64,000 nucleotides of DNA from Lumbricus rubellus (lineage: Eukaryota > Annelida > Clitellata > Crassiclitellata > Lumbricidae): the NCBI GenBank assembly GCA_945859605.1, contig OX243819.1:1450861-1514860 (forward strand), read 5' to 3'. Position 1 is the stretch's first letter; every line of letters begins with the position of its first letter. The notes below the pieces were generated by a model. That model did not search any database. It saw only the letters and a list, made by a program, of their open reading frames with translations, and was not told the origin of the DNA. Positions 23,030 to 34,641 of this stretch are shown piece by piece. A program made the translations under genes and the position numbers.

Positions 23030-23745
23030 CAATTTGCATGGCATTTCCAACCCTTTTCAATCACTCAATTCTTAATACTTACATGTTTCAACTTCTCAAT
23101 CGTGCAAATTCTACAACTATTCCACACCTGCTTGCTTACTTACTCACATTATTTCAACACTTTAACAGATTTACATATGCTTACTTACTTACTAAAACAA
23201 CTGAATGTTTGAAGAATTAAGAAAATGAAAAATATGCTCGTGTGTAAAGCTTAAGATGTGCAGAAATTAGTTGAATAAGTAAGTAAGTAGCATAGGAATT
23301 GTAGGCCTACAATTGGACACCTGATATGTTGAGACATGCAAGTACTAAAAATTGAATGTTTGTGGAAATGAGAAAATGAGAAATATGGGCGTTTGTAAAG
23401 CTTATGATGTGCATAAATTATTTCAGTAAGTAAGTAAGTAGCATAGGAATGGTAGAATTGGACGACTGAGATGTTGAAAAATCCAAGTAGTAAGAACTTA
23501 AGGAGTTAAAAATGAGAAATAAGAGCAGGAATGTGAAAGAGTATATATTTGTTAAGTGTTGAAATCTTGTGAGTAAGTAAGTAAGCAGGTATGGAATTGT
23601 AGAATTTGCACTGTTCAGAAGTTGAAAGATGCAAGTATTGCGAACTGAAGAAGTCAAGAAATGAGAAATAAGAGTAGGAAGTTGCATGTGTAAATCTGTT
23701 AAAGTGTTGAAATATTGTGAGTAAGTAGCACTGAAGCAAAAAGGA
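23030..23745. repeat. About 130-bp repeats in opposing orientation
   Basis: A unit containing CTTACTTACTCACAATATTTCAACA occurs on the plus strand at 23030-23200 and, inverted, several times from 23265 to 23745. Spurious leucine-rich frames result. Probably another foldback or an inverted satellite. Confidence 0.6.
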
Positions 23746-24253
23746 AACCCCTGACGCAAAGGTACTGCATACTGTTTTGTGGCTGCAGGCAGTAATTTAA
23801 CCATCACGAATATAATCTTAATCATGATTAAAACATATCTATGTTTAAAGGCAGCAAATCAACTACCAGCATATTTACTAAAACATCTTTGACAATTAGG
23901 GAAGACAATTGACCATCACGAATAATATGATTAGAATAAATATGTGTTGAAGATACAAAAATTGGCTGTCGCGCATGTGTGCAAAATAGCCTTATGGTTG
24001 AGGCAGTAGCCTAAATCAATAATATTATGCACGTGTGTTTTTTGATTGAAGGCTGTCCATTCAATATTCGATAGCGTAGTCAAAACTGATTTAAGATTGC
24101 TGAACAAAATATCTCGAAAATCAGATCACTGCGTAAAAACGCCGTAAAGTTACAGACGCCATGTTCGTTATCGCTCGTAAAAATGTCATAAAAACTATGT
24201 TGTCCTTTGTCCAATTTTTCAATTCTGACTTTGAAAAGGTAAGTGAGACCAAC

Positions 24254-24361
24254 CTGCTTTATGTGGAATCCTGTACAAGAGGTTGAAGTTGGTTGTGGTG
24301 GAAACCAGAGTGTAGCCACAAGCCTCGTTATCCGCAAACGTGCAATTGACAGACGTCGCTC
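24254..24361 (-). CDS. MAM-domain exon (first half), phase 1-1
   Basis: Acceptor GCATGCTTAG|GA (24361) and donor AGCAG|GTTGGT (24254) enclose 36 codons. VNCTFADNEACGYTLV is a textbook MAM opening (C-x-F-x..C-G-(Y/W)). No second half was found within 3 kb downstream; the orphan second half at 14420-14776 is a possible partner. Confidence 0.75.
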
Positions 24362-24805
24362 CTAAGCATGCAGAACATTTAATGCAAGTCAAAGAAACAA
24401 AGCGCAATGCCGAAGCTTTGGGTTGCCGGTGCGCGGCGAGTCTTCCACATAGAAGCTCGCTTTTTGCAGTATCTACCTATGATCTTGGCGAGGTACAATA
24501 TTGGTAACGTACTGTATTTTAGGCGTATCGAAAAAGATCAATAAAAATCAAATAATCTCCTTAGACCTAGTAATAAAAATGATAATAGCCTAACTTTCGT
24601 CGTTTATTCGACAACCCTGTTGACAACCCGCAACCGATTACATCGTACATTAATGCAGCTCCAAGAATTTACAAAAACACAACTCACAGAATATACAAAT
24701 CCCAACTAAGATTATACTAACATAGCGGACAGCCTGGAATAATCATAATCGGCGGCAATAGCAGCCTACAAGGCATGTCCAATTGTCCAATGTCCGCACA
24801 ACGGG

Positions 24806-24872
24806 AGGGGGGCTCGAACTCGCTACCTCTCGCTCTCTAAGCCAGCGTGTATCCATTGCGCTACAGGGTCTC
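24806..24872 (-). repeat. tRNA-like sequence (SINE head or tRNA pseudogene)
   Basis: On the minus strand: box A TAGCGCAATGG and box B GAGTTCGAGCC at tRNA spacing, tRNA-Arg-like in outline. The acceptor stem does not close convincingly, so a tRNA-derived SINE head is more likely than a functional tRNA. Confidence 0.5.
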
Positions 24873-25070
24873 CAGCTAACAAGTCAACTGCTTTCTGGTT
24901 CAAGTTTTACCACTGCTGGTTTGAACCACAATAGTCGAAAAATAACTCAGTGGAGAGCACGGAAAATAATGAGCGATTTGTTAAACACACGATTATATTC
25001 ACCGCAATCTCATCCACGCTAGTTTATTCGATTGTACACTTCGACGAAAAATTCAATAGCTAGGGCCTAC

Positions 25071-25463
25071 CATCCTTTTCGATCAGATTGTGATCAGCTG
25101 TGCACGGCTCGCTTGGTGACAGTCGGATGTTATCGATGGCTACATACGACTCAAGAGGATTGCCCATCGTTGCTTGGAATGCCAGGTAGTACGACTTGTC
25201 GGACGGAAGACAAACGATTGCCTTTTGCCAAGTGGGTCTACTCTCATCAGCTGTCATTCTGAATTCAAACAGCTGCTGAATGGGAGTTCTCAGCGCTGAG
25301 ACTTGGAAGAGTTGAAGCAGTGACCCTTCATCATCTGATTTCTTGGACGGCATGTAGTAATAGAACTCCAGCTGGGTTGGATGAGAGATGGTGACGAGTG
25401 GAGATATCAGCTGCATTGTGTCACCCACTTGACCAAGGCGGGAATTGAAAATCATGTAATTTC
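25071..25463 (-). CDS. MAM-domain exon (second half), phase 1-1
   Basis: Acceptor CGTTGATAG|GA (25463) and donor GATG|GTAGGC (25071) enclose 131 codons, phase 1-1. The clearest MAM match in the window: DTMQLISPLV, LEFYYYMPSK, LLQLFQVS, W at RPTWQKAIVCLP, YYLAFQATMG, SYVAIDNIRLSPSEPC. It pairs with 30880-31038; the intron between them contains the 3.9-kb palindrome and a large microsatellite. Confidence 0.85.
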
Positions 25464-25854
25464 CTATCAACGACAAAATACCCACAGCCCACGTAGAACG
25501 CATTACACATTGATAATCTCCGACTAAGAGTCTACGATTGGACTTATTTTCTGGACACTGTTAGAATTGTGAGCACATAAGCTTATCGAAGTCTAACGTC
25601 GTGCTTTTTCAGCGATTGGAACCGCCACGTGGAATAACTTTCCTTTTAACTTGGCGTTCTTTGAACTAGGAATCCGAAAACACACTTTACAAGCAACTGG
25701 ATTCTTGTTTTTCATAACTTGAGCCGTGAGCGCCTCCGATTAGATTTTATTTCAACCAGGCGCTCGACGCAGGTTGTCTTAATGAATATTTGCTAATTTG
25801 TCAAAGCGTTTGGCGTGCATTCTGGACAAACATACGTTATATGCATGCGTACAA

Positions 25855-26160
25855 ACATACATACATACATACATACATACATACATACATACATACATAC
25901 ATACATACATACATACATACATACATACATACATACATACATACATACATACCTACATGCACACACACATACATACATACATACATACATACATACATAC
26001 ATACATACATACATACATACATACATACATACATACATACATACATACATACATACATAGGTCCTACATACATACATACATACATACATACATACACACA
26101 TACATACATACATACATACATACACACACAATTTTTTACACACATACATGCATACATATA
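25855..26160. repeat. (CATA)n microsatellite, about 300 bp
   Basis: Near-pure tetranucleotide array with a few CACACA interruptions. It keeps all forward and reverse frames open; none is a gene. Confidence 0.97.
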
Positions 26161-26504
26161 TAGACAATTAAACATACCACAAAATTATTTATAGATAATC
26201 ATAGATGAAGGGCTGCACGCTCGATTATACGATGGTATAAACATGAATTTCGCGAGACCCCGTTTGTAAGTCTCAGTGGTTAAGTGCCACAACATTTGTG
26301 CACAGACAAAGATTTGCTGTGATCCATGATGTGCCATGAGGTCCCGTATGCACTTTGGTGTTGGGGGAGTTTCTCACTTCCAATCAGTCAGTGGGTCCCT
26401 GGACATGAAAAATCACCGAGGTGCTTGTCCGCCATGACGGCACGAATGACGTAATTGACAAATCCAATATGGCCGCCGCCGGCCATATTGGAAAATTTAT
26501 CTTC

Positions 26505-26930
26505 TTTATTTCTTACAGCATATGCACGTGCAATACCTCTAATGGTACTGATTCAGGTATGTAGAATTCATTTATGATATTGTTTTTGTCATCAAGGGTC
26601 ATCTTGAGGTCATAAGGTCATGGTCAAGGTCATTTTTTCATCTTTTTCATTTCTTACAGCTTATGCACGTGTAGTACCTCTAATGGTACTAATTCAGGTA
26701 TGTAGAATTCATTTCTGATATTGATTTTGTCATCAGAGGTCATCTCAAGGTTATAGAGGTCAGGGTCAAGGTCACCGAGTTTCATCATTTTCATTTATTA
26801 CAGCAAATGCATGTGTAATACCTCAAATGTTACTGATTCAGGTATATAGAATTCATTTCTGATATTGTTTTATCATTCGGGTCATCTGAAGGTCATAAGG
26901 TCATGGCCAAGGTCATTTGTTGCATCAATG
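26505..26930. repeat. Three-copy repeat with AGGTCA clusters (left arm)
   Basis: A unit of about 140 bp repeats three times. Each unit holds up to five AGGTCA-type hexamers; for example 26607-26632 reads AGGTCA, two bases, AGGTCA, TGGTCA, AGGTCA. These are nuclear-receptor half-sites by sequence. The mirror copy lies at about 29625-30050. Confidence 0.8.
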
Positions 26931-27714
26931 ATGTCGATTATAACTCGAATGAATGCAGAAGTATAAACAGATGTTATTGCTTTAATTGAACAAACGTAGC
27001 TAATTATGACCTGTTAGAAGTCAATGCTGCTTTAATATGTCATTTTTCACTGCATCACTACGGCAGCCGAATGGTTCTTTGCCAGTCGATACTCTGAGGA
27101 TGGGAAACCAGTGTTGGTGGAGGCCGGGTGTCGCAATGTCAGCGACTGGGTAGAAACAGCAAAGTTTGATCTTCTGTAAGGGGCAGGCATTGAATGGGAA
27201 GAGGCCGAGTCCGGTTCGGGTTCCACCGCAGCACGGGTCAGCGGAGTGGTCCAACTTGCATGATTCGATGTACTGAAGTTCGGAAGTCTTGACGGATGAA
27301 GGTCAGACGGAATCCGATCTTGTGGCTGGAAATCGATGGTCTGAGCAAATCGTATCGAGTGGTTTGCTGACATGTGTGAAGAATCAACCGGATGTCTTCT
27401 TTCGAAGGCAACTCCCGACGATTGATACTTCCACGAGTTGCTGTTGCCCGTTTCCAAAGTTACTGCACCGCCATCTCTGATTGGTTCTCTGTTTCTACGA
27501 GTAACGTCCTGTAGACAGAACTTCGTTTCTTTCGGCCGTTGATCGTTTTGCTTTTGTTGAAGTACGCCGATGGTCAGTCCAGAAAGACATCGTTGCTTCT
27601 GCTGGACGGCTACTTCCGAGTATCCTTCTCATAGCGGAAGTCGGACCAGCCTCGTCCTTGAACGTCGGTCTTTGTTATCGAACGGAAAGAGGTCTTCGAT
27701 CTAGTTGCTTTCAC

Positions 27715-28119
27715 TTACTGAAGCTGTCCAAACGTTGTTCCGTGCACTGCCTCATAACGGTTTCCAGTCGCCTCGATGGCCTCGAGGAGCTTGCTGAGGC
27801 TGGCATAGGCTGTGCCACTACTGGTGGTGGTTGATCTGACTTCCTGCCGCCGCTCGAGGTGTGCCCGCAGCTCATCGATGGCCTTCTTCTGCCTTCGAGG
27901 AGCTGGCTCGACATCTGTCTCAGTCTCCCAGTTCGTCGTCGTCGTCATCATCGTCGTCTGCCGCCCGGCTGGATCCGACAATTTAGTTCCGTCGTTTTTC
28001 TTTTCTGCTGCTCTGCCATGGCCACGCCTTGCAGATTGTAGACCTCGTTTGATCGATTCCAGTCTCGAATTTTCCAGATTTACGAACAACGGAAACTGCG
28101 GTGTTGCTGGTCGCTCCAC
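27715..28119 (-). pseudogene. Unrecognised ORF, left-arm/loop copy
   Basis: 134 codons, ATG at 28119. The C-terminal half (RRQKKAIDELRAHLERRQEV, EAIEATGNRYEAVHG) is helical, and a diverged copy lies at 28626-28841 in the other arm. A splice-donor-like CA|GTAAGT follows both copies. A retroelement gag-like helical domain is conceivable but I do not recognise the family. The N-terminal part lies in the loop and is unique. Confidence 0.35.
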
Positions 28120-28625
28120 CGATTGACGTCCAACGTCCGATTCTAATCGTCGAGAGTCGAAGCCTCCACTTGATGGAAATCAACCTATGCTTGGGTTTGA
28201 GGAGTTTCCAGAGAATCCAGACCTTGTAACGGTCTGATCGTCAAGGGTTCTTCGGAGATAATCGTCTAAGCTCAAGGTCGAAAGGTCAAGTGGTGCATCG
28301 TCGGCGTCATTCGGTTCTGCCCGGCGAGGGGGTGTCGTTATGGTTCGTCCCCGAGGTAATTCAATCGCACTGAACTTCATCGATGGGGTTCTATGCTGAA
28401 GGCTCTTGAGGCTCTCTGCATGGTACTCGGATCTGGTCCAACAAATGATGAACCGCTAGGCTTCGAGGTCTCCTGCGATGGATGGAAGGCCGCCCATTGA
28501 GATGGACATGGTTGAGGGACCGCGCTTGACTGGACGTTTGGGTGTGGTCCAGCCACTCGAAATTCCTCACGGAACATTGGGGACCCATGCGATGATTGGA
28601 GGACTGACCCTGAAGAGAAACCATT

Positions 28626-29510
28626 ATGATGAATGCCTCTCCCGCCGCTACTGTTACTCGAAGGCAGAAGAAGGCCATCGACGAGCTGCGGGCACACCTC
28701 GAGCGGCGGCAGGAAGTCAGATCAACCACCACCAGTAGTGGCACAGTTTATGGCAGCCTCAGCAAGCACCTCGAGGCCATCGAGGCGACTGGAAACCGTT
28801 ATGAGGCAGTGCACGGAACAACGTTTGGACAGCTTCAGTAAGTGAAAGCAACTAGATCGAAGACCTCTTTCCGTTCTATAACGGAGACCGACGTTCAAGG
28901 ACGAGGCTGGTCTGACTTCTGGTATGAGAAGGAAACCCCGGAAGTAGCCGAACAGCAGAAGCTACGATGTCTTTCTGGACTGACCATCGGCGTACTTCAA
29001 CAAAAGCAAAACGATCAACGGCCGAAAGAAACGAAGTTCTGTCTACAGGACGTTACTCGTAGAAACAGAGAACCAATCAGAGATGGCGGTGCAGTAACTT
29101 TGGAAACGGGCAACAGCAACTCGTGGAAGTATCAATCGTCAGGAGTTGCCTTCGAAAGAAGACATCCGGTTGATTCTTCACACATGTCAGCAAACCACTC
29201 GATACGATTTGCTCAGACCATCGATTTCCAGCCACAAGATCGGATTCCGTCTGACCTTCATCCGTCAAGACTTCCGAACTTCAGTACATCGAATCATGCA
29301 AGTTGGACCACTCCGCTGACCCGTGCTGCGGTGGAACCCGAACCGGACTCGGCCTCTTCCCATTCAATGCCTGCCCCTTACAGAAGATCAAACTTTGCTG
29401 TTTCTACCCAGTCGCTGACATTGCGACACCCGGCCTCCACCAACACTGGTTTCCCATCCTCAGAGTATCGACTGGCAAAGAACCATTCGGCTGCCGTAGT
29501 GATGCAGTGA
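28626..29510 (+). pseudogene. Unrecognised ORF pair, right-arm copy
   Basis: 28626-28841 (71 codons) ends in TAA that is part of CA|GTAAGT; the same frame stays open from 28842 to 29510 (222 codons, polar, low complexity, SSHSMPAPYRRSNF). The mirrored copy at 27047-27457 and 27715 is broken differently. The common frame suggests a former single coding region or two exons. No family assigned. Confidence 0.35.
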
Positions 29511-29624
29511 AAAATGACATATTAAAGCAGCATTGACTTCTAACAGGTCATAATTAGCTACGTTTGTTCAATTAAAGCAATAACATCTGTTTATACTTCT
29601 GCATTCATTCGAGTTATAATCGAC

Positions 29625-30050
29625 ATCATTGATGCAACAAATGACCTTGGCCATGACCTTATGACCTTCAGATGACCCGAATGATAAAACAATATCAGAA
29701 ATGAATTCTATATACCTGAATCAGTAACATTTGAGGTATTACACATGCATTTGCTGTAATAAATGAAAATGATGAAACTCGGTGACCTTGACCCTGACCT
29801 CTATAACCTTGAGATGACCTCTGATGACAAAATCAATATCAGAAATGAATTCTACATACCTGAATTAGTACCATTAGAGGTACTACACGTGCATAAGCTG
29901 TAAGAAATGAAAAAGATGAAAAACTGACCTTGACCATGACCTTATGACCTCAAGATGACCCCTGATGACAAAAACAATATCATAAATGAATTCTACATAC
30001 CTGAATCAGTACCATTAGAGGTATTGCACGTGCATATGCTGTAAGAAATA
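29625..30050. repeat. Three-copy repeat with TGACCT clusters (right arm)
   Basis: Inverted copy of 26505-26930; the half-sites appear as TGACCT. Confidence 0.8.
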
Positions 30051-30879
30051 AAGAAGATAAATTTTCCAATATGGCCGGCGGCGGCCATATTGGATTTGTC
30101 AATTACGTCATTCGTGCCGTCATGGCGGACAAGCACCTCGGTGATTTTTCATGTCCAGGGACCCACTGACTGATTGGAAGTGAGAAACTCCCCCAACACC
30201 AAAGTGCATACGGGACCTCATGGCACATCAAGGACTACTGCCTTTGAACTGCATGTGGCTCTCTCAAACACGTTCGCGCTTTGAGAACGGACGCGTTTGA
30301 GGGCCGCAGGACAATTTTACTTATTCAAACTTCAAGCCTGGATAAGGAGAAGGACGACTCTAATGATCTTTGTTATCACACAACTGTCATCATGCTTAAG
30401 ATATTTTACTTATTACAACCGAACTCGTCTGGTGCAAAGACCAAGCACGAATAGCGGAGTAGAGAAACGCCGATCGCCATCTTTACGAGCGGACCCTGCC
30501 TTTAACTTAGACAATCAAACTTCCATTATCTAATCTAATTTAATCAATTTGTGCGTGACTGCCATCATGAAAATTAATCAACGTGAGAGTTGGCTTTCAA
30601 GCGTTTATGGCAAACCGCGTCCATTAGCCTACGATGTGCAAAGACTTCCTTTAACCTTATTAAAAACTGCTCTGTAAACAACCCGTTTTATTGTTTATCA
30701 GTTGTATAGTGTAGACTCATAATGTGCGTGAATAAGCCGAATCCCTATTAGCTCTGGGACAGTCTTTGAAATAACAAAATCTACTCGCTTATTCAACATA
30801 AACAGTTACAGTTGGCCGACAGTTGTCTGCCGTAATGCCATCAGAATAAGTGATTTTGAAACAAAAGAAGCACACAAAC

Positions 30880-31038
30880 CATTGAGAGATGCACTTGCAT
30901 CTCTTTGTGGTCCAGGAGAGCTGATGCTATCCGCGTCACTTGCCTGTCTACGCTGCCAAGACAGACTACCCAGTCGCAACGATTCATATCCGCACAGGTA
31001 AGGGTCTTCGAAGTCACAGGTAACTCCCCGCTTCCTGG
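30880..31038 (-). CDS. MAM-domain exon (first half), phase 1-1
   Basis: Acceptor TGATTTCAG|CC (31038) and donor AATG|GTTTGT (30880) enclose 53 codons, phase 1-1. VTCDFEDPYLCGYES, then LSWQRRQ and SPGPQRD, is a typical MAM N-terminus. It continues in phase into 25071-25463 across a 5.4-kb intron. Confidence 0.8.
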
Positions 31039-31516
31039 CTGAAATCAGAATGAATCTAGCAATAATTTTAATACCACTAAAGAATTTTTCATATAGGCCT
31101 ACTCCTAGATTCGTCCATTCTGAGAACAGCCCTGAGAATATTCAGTGTCCACTTTTCAAACAACTCGTATCTCCGGTCTCTTCACATTCTCCACGCTTCT
31201 TATAAGCCTAGCCATTGGCGCTCGCAGAAAATTTTGCAGGGGTCAATGTTCACGATAGTCACGGTTAAATTGACAAATTGTTTAGGAGAAATTAATGTCC
31301 CCTACGCCTAGGATGCTACCCTATCAATATTTTTAACAATAGCACACGCAGCTGCATCTTTTAGATTCACTGTGGATTAAAACTCAATTACTGTATTTAG
31401 CTGACGATCAAGTTTAAAAATTTACAATTGACAGAATGAATTTAGTCTAAAGACCAAATAACAAAATTATGGTCAACTTTGTATTTTTTTAGTTTTAATA
31501 ATTATTAGGCCTATAC

Positions 31517-31633
31517 CACAAAGATTCGGGTCTTCGTCGCTTCCATCGGTGCATTCGGAAACCCCGTTACACGTCAGTTCCGGCGGAAGACACATCCCAA
31601 CCAAACATCGAAAGTGACTCGTTGCTCGACATC
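31517..31633 (-). CDS. LDL-receptor class A domain exon, phase 1-1
   Basis: Acceptor TTTCGTCAG|GA (31633) and donor TGTG|GTATAG (31517) enclose 39 codons. The six cysteines and the calcium-binding acidic box are present (FRCLVGMCLPPELTCNG, then CTDGSDEDPNLC). LDLa modules bind ligands with calcium outside the cell. The combination with neighbouring MAM exons resembles MAM/LDLa mosaic proteins. Confidence 0.85.
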
Positions 31634-31831
31634 CTGACGAAAATAAGAGAAAAACCTATGTTGTATGCAATCAATTTCAGGCATAATTTATTATCAGCAA
31701 ACAGAGAGACCGAGCAAAACTTTAATAGCCCGATCTCGAAATTCTTAAACTAAATTTGCGGATTGATTGCTTTAACAGTGTCCTTTTTAGATAGGCTACT
31801 AAAACCCGATAAGAGGTAGCCTACCTAAACG

Positions 31832-31835
<4 letters not shown>

Positions 31836-31863
<28 letters not shown>
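31836..31863. repeat. (TA)n
   Basis: Pure dinucleotide repeat. Confidence 0.95.
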
Positions 31864-31868
<5 letters not shown>

Positions 31869-31879
31869 CTGGTACGGTT

Positions 31880-32016
31880 CTAGGGCAATTACCCCGCAGA
31901 ACAATTACCCCCCAGACAATTATCCCGACAATTACCCCTGGGCAATTACCCCCAGGACAATTACCCCCCCGGACAACTACCCCCGTGCCAATCACCCCCG
32001 GACAACTACCACCCCC
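31880..32016. repeat. Minisatellite, GGACAATTACCCCC units
   Basis: About nine degenerate 13-14-bp copies in one orientation, like a single arm of a TU-type foldback. No inverted partner was seen. Confidence 0.75.
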
Positions 32017-32017
32017 G

Positions 32018-32400
32018 TGCCACAGTGTGAGCTTGTTCCCTCACGCGTTAATCTCTTTACCAGCCTCTCTGTAGCCTATTTGTCAGACGTTCAGCGCTGC
32101 CTAAGCCTATCCTAAATTAATTAACTTTGCTGTGGTATATCCATCTTTCTTCACTATCTCACTTTACAATACTTATTTTACACACTTATACACACTCGAT
32201 CCTTGCTACTACCATTATGTCTCAGACTCTCAGCTCTCTGCGTACATCCCTCCTTCTATCACTCCATGTCTCTCTTGTGCTTCTCTCTGTCTTTCTCTAT
32301 GTATATGTTTCTCTCGCTCTCAGGCATACGTTACCTGTAAGCTACGCTCTTGCATAGGCCTAATATTTAGCTGACCATTCAATGCAATGCAAAACTAGCT
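32018..32400. repeat. Second copy of the dispersed repeat at 15325/19912
   Basis: Matches both flanks of the hAT insertion (GTGTGAGC..TTCCCTCACGCG at the left, GCTACGCTCTTGCA at the right) without the transposon, so it represents an uninterrupted relative. Confidence 0.55.
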
Positions 32401-32673
32401 TGTAGTCATGATGAAATTTTCTAAATCTGAGAGAAGGAAAGATAAACTTAGTTTCGAAGGTTTTATTTACGTGAAACAGAAGAAACAGAAGAATTTAGAA
32501 AAAATGGTGTCGTTTCGTTTGAGTACGAAAATGGACAGGACTCTATCGATGACATTTAAATATTCTCTTAGGCAGTATTTTTCTGGAACTATTCCACGTT
32601 TAAAAATCCTAGTTAAGAAAATAAAGGAGAACATTTTGATCTAAGCAATGTGGCCAGTGCCTGTTTTACTAAC

Positions 32674-32946
32674 CACAGTATCTGATATCGCAGAGTGCCA
32701 ATCGGATCAATGTGGCTGAAGATGCGACGGTGGTAGCAACGATACATGAAGGCTGAGACCAGGCTGAAAGTCCGAGGATGTTCCTGCAGTAGTTTCGACT
32801 CTCTTTGATGTTGAGCTCTGGCATTTGTGGTCCATAATCGCTTCCGTATTCCGCCCACAACAGACAAGACTCACCGGAAGCAGATCGACTCATCGTCCCA
32901 AAGTAACCGCTGCCCATCGGATTTACACGACATTCACGCTCAGCAT
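32674..32946 (-). CDS. Kringle domain exon, phase 1-1
   Basis: Acceptor CTATTCTAAG|AT (32946) and donor TGTG|GTTAGT (32674) enclose 91 codons. Six cysteines in kringle spacing: EC, GYFGTMSRSASGESCLLW, NYCRN, SC, LC, RYC. The SGxxCxxW and NYCRN signatures are diagnostic. Kringles mediate extracellular protein binding. The second half is divergent (a run of Ala/Thr/Ser), and the usual PWCY box is not recognisable. Confidence 0.75.
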
Positions 32947-33317
32947 CTTAGAATAGCAAAGCCGTAGCAATACGGTTACCAAAATATCTCTTTCAATGCA
33001 TCATAGACAATTCTATATCAGTTTTTTATAATTAATAAATAACAAGTAGAAATAGTTTGTAAATTGTAGCTTTCTGAAAAGTAATAAAATCTCACAAATC
33101 AGACTGTTTTACTTAAAGACATAGAATTTTTTTTTATTGATCCCAACAATTCAATTGTAGGCCTACATGTATGCTTAACGAAGTATCTATAGACATAACC
33201 AGCAATAAGCAAATACTCAAAGTGAATAAGTAGAATAGTAGTGAGGGAACAAATAGGCACACCAAAAAGGACAAGCCACGAAAAATATTAGCTGAACCGA
33301 GATAACATAATCGTTAC

Positions 33318-33659
33318 GGAGTTTCTGGCATCGTTGTACGATGATGTCATCGACAGCCAATCCGGTGTAGCTGACGTCTCCCCTCTTTCCCTCAATGACA
33401 ATCTGATAGACTCCGCTGGGCAACTCAGTGAACATGCGATTCCATCCGGCCACTGGTTGTCCGAAGGTTCTTGCGACCGTCTGTTCGTCCTTCTCTTCAG
33501 AGACGATGATGATTGAGAGGACAGACACATCAACGGACGCATCCATCCAGTAGAAGAGTTCAACGCACTGACCGGTTGTGTTCATGTAAGGCGACTGAAG
33601 GCGACCAAAGTAACCGAGACGCTGGTCGGTCGTTAGCATCAGCTGAAAATGACCGCTTC
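33318..33659 (-). CDS. MAM-domain exon (second half), phase 1-1
   Basis: Acceptor CTTGTTGCAG|GA (33659) and donor CTCC|GTAACG (33318) enclose 114 codons. It shows LGYFGRLQSPYM, CVELFYWMD, W at VAGWNRM, YQIVIEGKRGD and the near-consensus ending GLAVDDIIVQRC. It pairs with the first half at 34152-34289. Confidence 0.85.
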
Positions 33660-33921
33660 CTGCAACAAGAAGTAGATACACCTCAACACATCTCACAGAG
33701 AATATAATTATAGATTGAGGTTTACAGATGATTAAACAATAAACATACCTATATTGAACCTGAACATGAAGTGCACAGTAAGCTTATGGCCTTAGCTTTA
33801 GCCCTTGTTGCATCATTGAAACAGTTCTAACGATATCGTTGTTGCAGAAGATGTTCGTGTTTCAAAATCTTTTATTCATTAATGTCTTTAAGTCAAGATG
33901 TATATACGTGACTTCTTGAGT

Positions 33922-33990
33922 TGCATTCGAACCGGAACCCTCCGGCTGCATGGCAACGAGCATACCCACTACACCACCGCGCCCCAAAAT
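33922..33990 (-). repeat. tRNA-derived SINE head
   Basis: Minus strand: GGCGCGGTGGTGTAGTGGG (box A) and GGTTCGAATGC (box B), the same family as the head at 13450. Confidence 0.6.
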
Positions 33991-34151
33991 ATGATCGGAA
34001 CTTGATGACTGCTGATGAATAGAAGTTCTGGACGAAAAGAATCGCTATAGGTCTAGTTTATAACGGAAGTGCTATGGCCTTAGTTTATACGACAGAAGCA
34101 AGTTTGAAAATCGTAGTTTCGATTGATCTTTTGTAGCCTGCATTTTGCTAC

Positions 34152-34289
34152 CTAAGTTCAGAGTGTTGTCGACGGCGATCGTTGTCAGCATTGATGGTTG
34201 TGCTACAGTCCACGGTTCACTGGCAACTGTCGTATCGTTGGTTAGAGGACAACGGTCGTCTTCGAAATTGCAGAAGAATTCATCTAGCT
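34152..34289 (-). CDS. MAM-domain exon (first half), phase 1-1
   Basis: Donor TTAG|GTAGCA (34152). Two adjacent acceptors, TTCTAG (exon start 34289) or GAGCTAG (34283), both keep phase 1. FFCNFEDDRCPLTND, then SEPWTVAQPS, matches the MAM opening. It continues in phase into 33318-33659. Confidence 0.75.
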
Positions 34290-34641
34290 CTAGAATTAAT
34301 AAAGAAGGAAAAGAATTATCATCGGTTGCTTAGTCTTCGTGGTGATGATGATAGCTTTAATAAGGGGGAGTGGCAGGAGGCGTGGCTCATTAGGGATAAT
34401 CTGGGCTGTCAGCCGCCTTCTTTCAGTACTGGTTTAACTGATTTGGCGTCATGCAAGGCATCCACGATGTCCCACTGCAGCTCGCTTTACACACACACCA
34501 TCCATCTGCTGAATGGATGGCTGAGTCGACCTTTCGAAGGTTAGTGGGATGCGATCCCAAATCCTCTTTGCCTCGGAGTGTTACCCTAAACGCCCTTCCT
34601 ATATGCTACGATTTTGATGCGTATGGTAAGGCACGGATGAC

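Larger units (their letters stand above)
26327..30230. mobile_element. 3.9-kb foldback (palindromic) element, arms about 1.57 kb
   Basis: Bases 26327-27898 are the reverse complement of 28660-30230, with a unique loop of about 760 bp. The outer 1.2 kb of the arms differ by scattered substitutions only; identity falls towards the centre, so this is not a simple assembly mirror artefact. Each arm carries a three-copy tandem repeat of about 140 bp, the palindrome CCAATATGGCCG..CGGCCATATTGG and one copy of a reading frame of unknown family. No target duplication was found. It sits in the intron between the halves of a MAM domain. Confidence 0.85.

Noticed and set aside
24806..24872. Functional tRNA-Arg gene
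   Set aside because: Boxes A and B are present but the acceptor stem does not pair; more likely a SINE head.
25790..26194. Long overlapping frames of YIHT/YVCM repeats on both strands
   Set aside because: Produced by the (CATA)n microsatellite; no codon bias, start context or homology.
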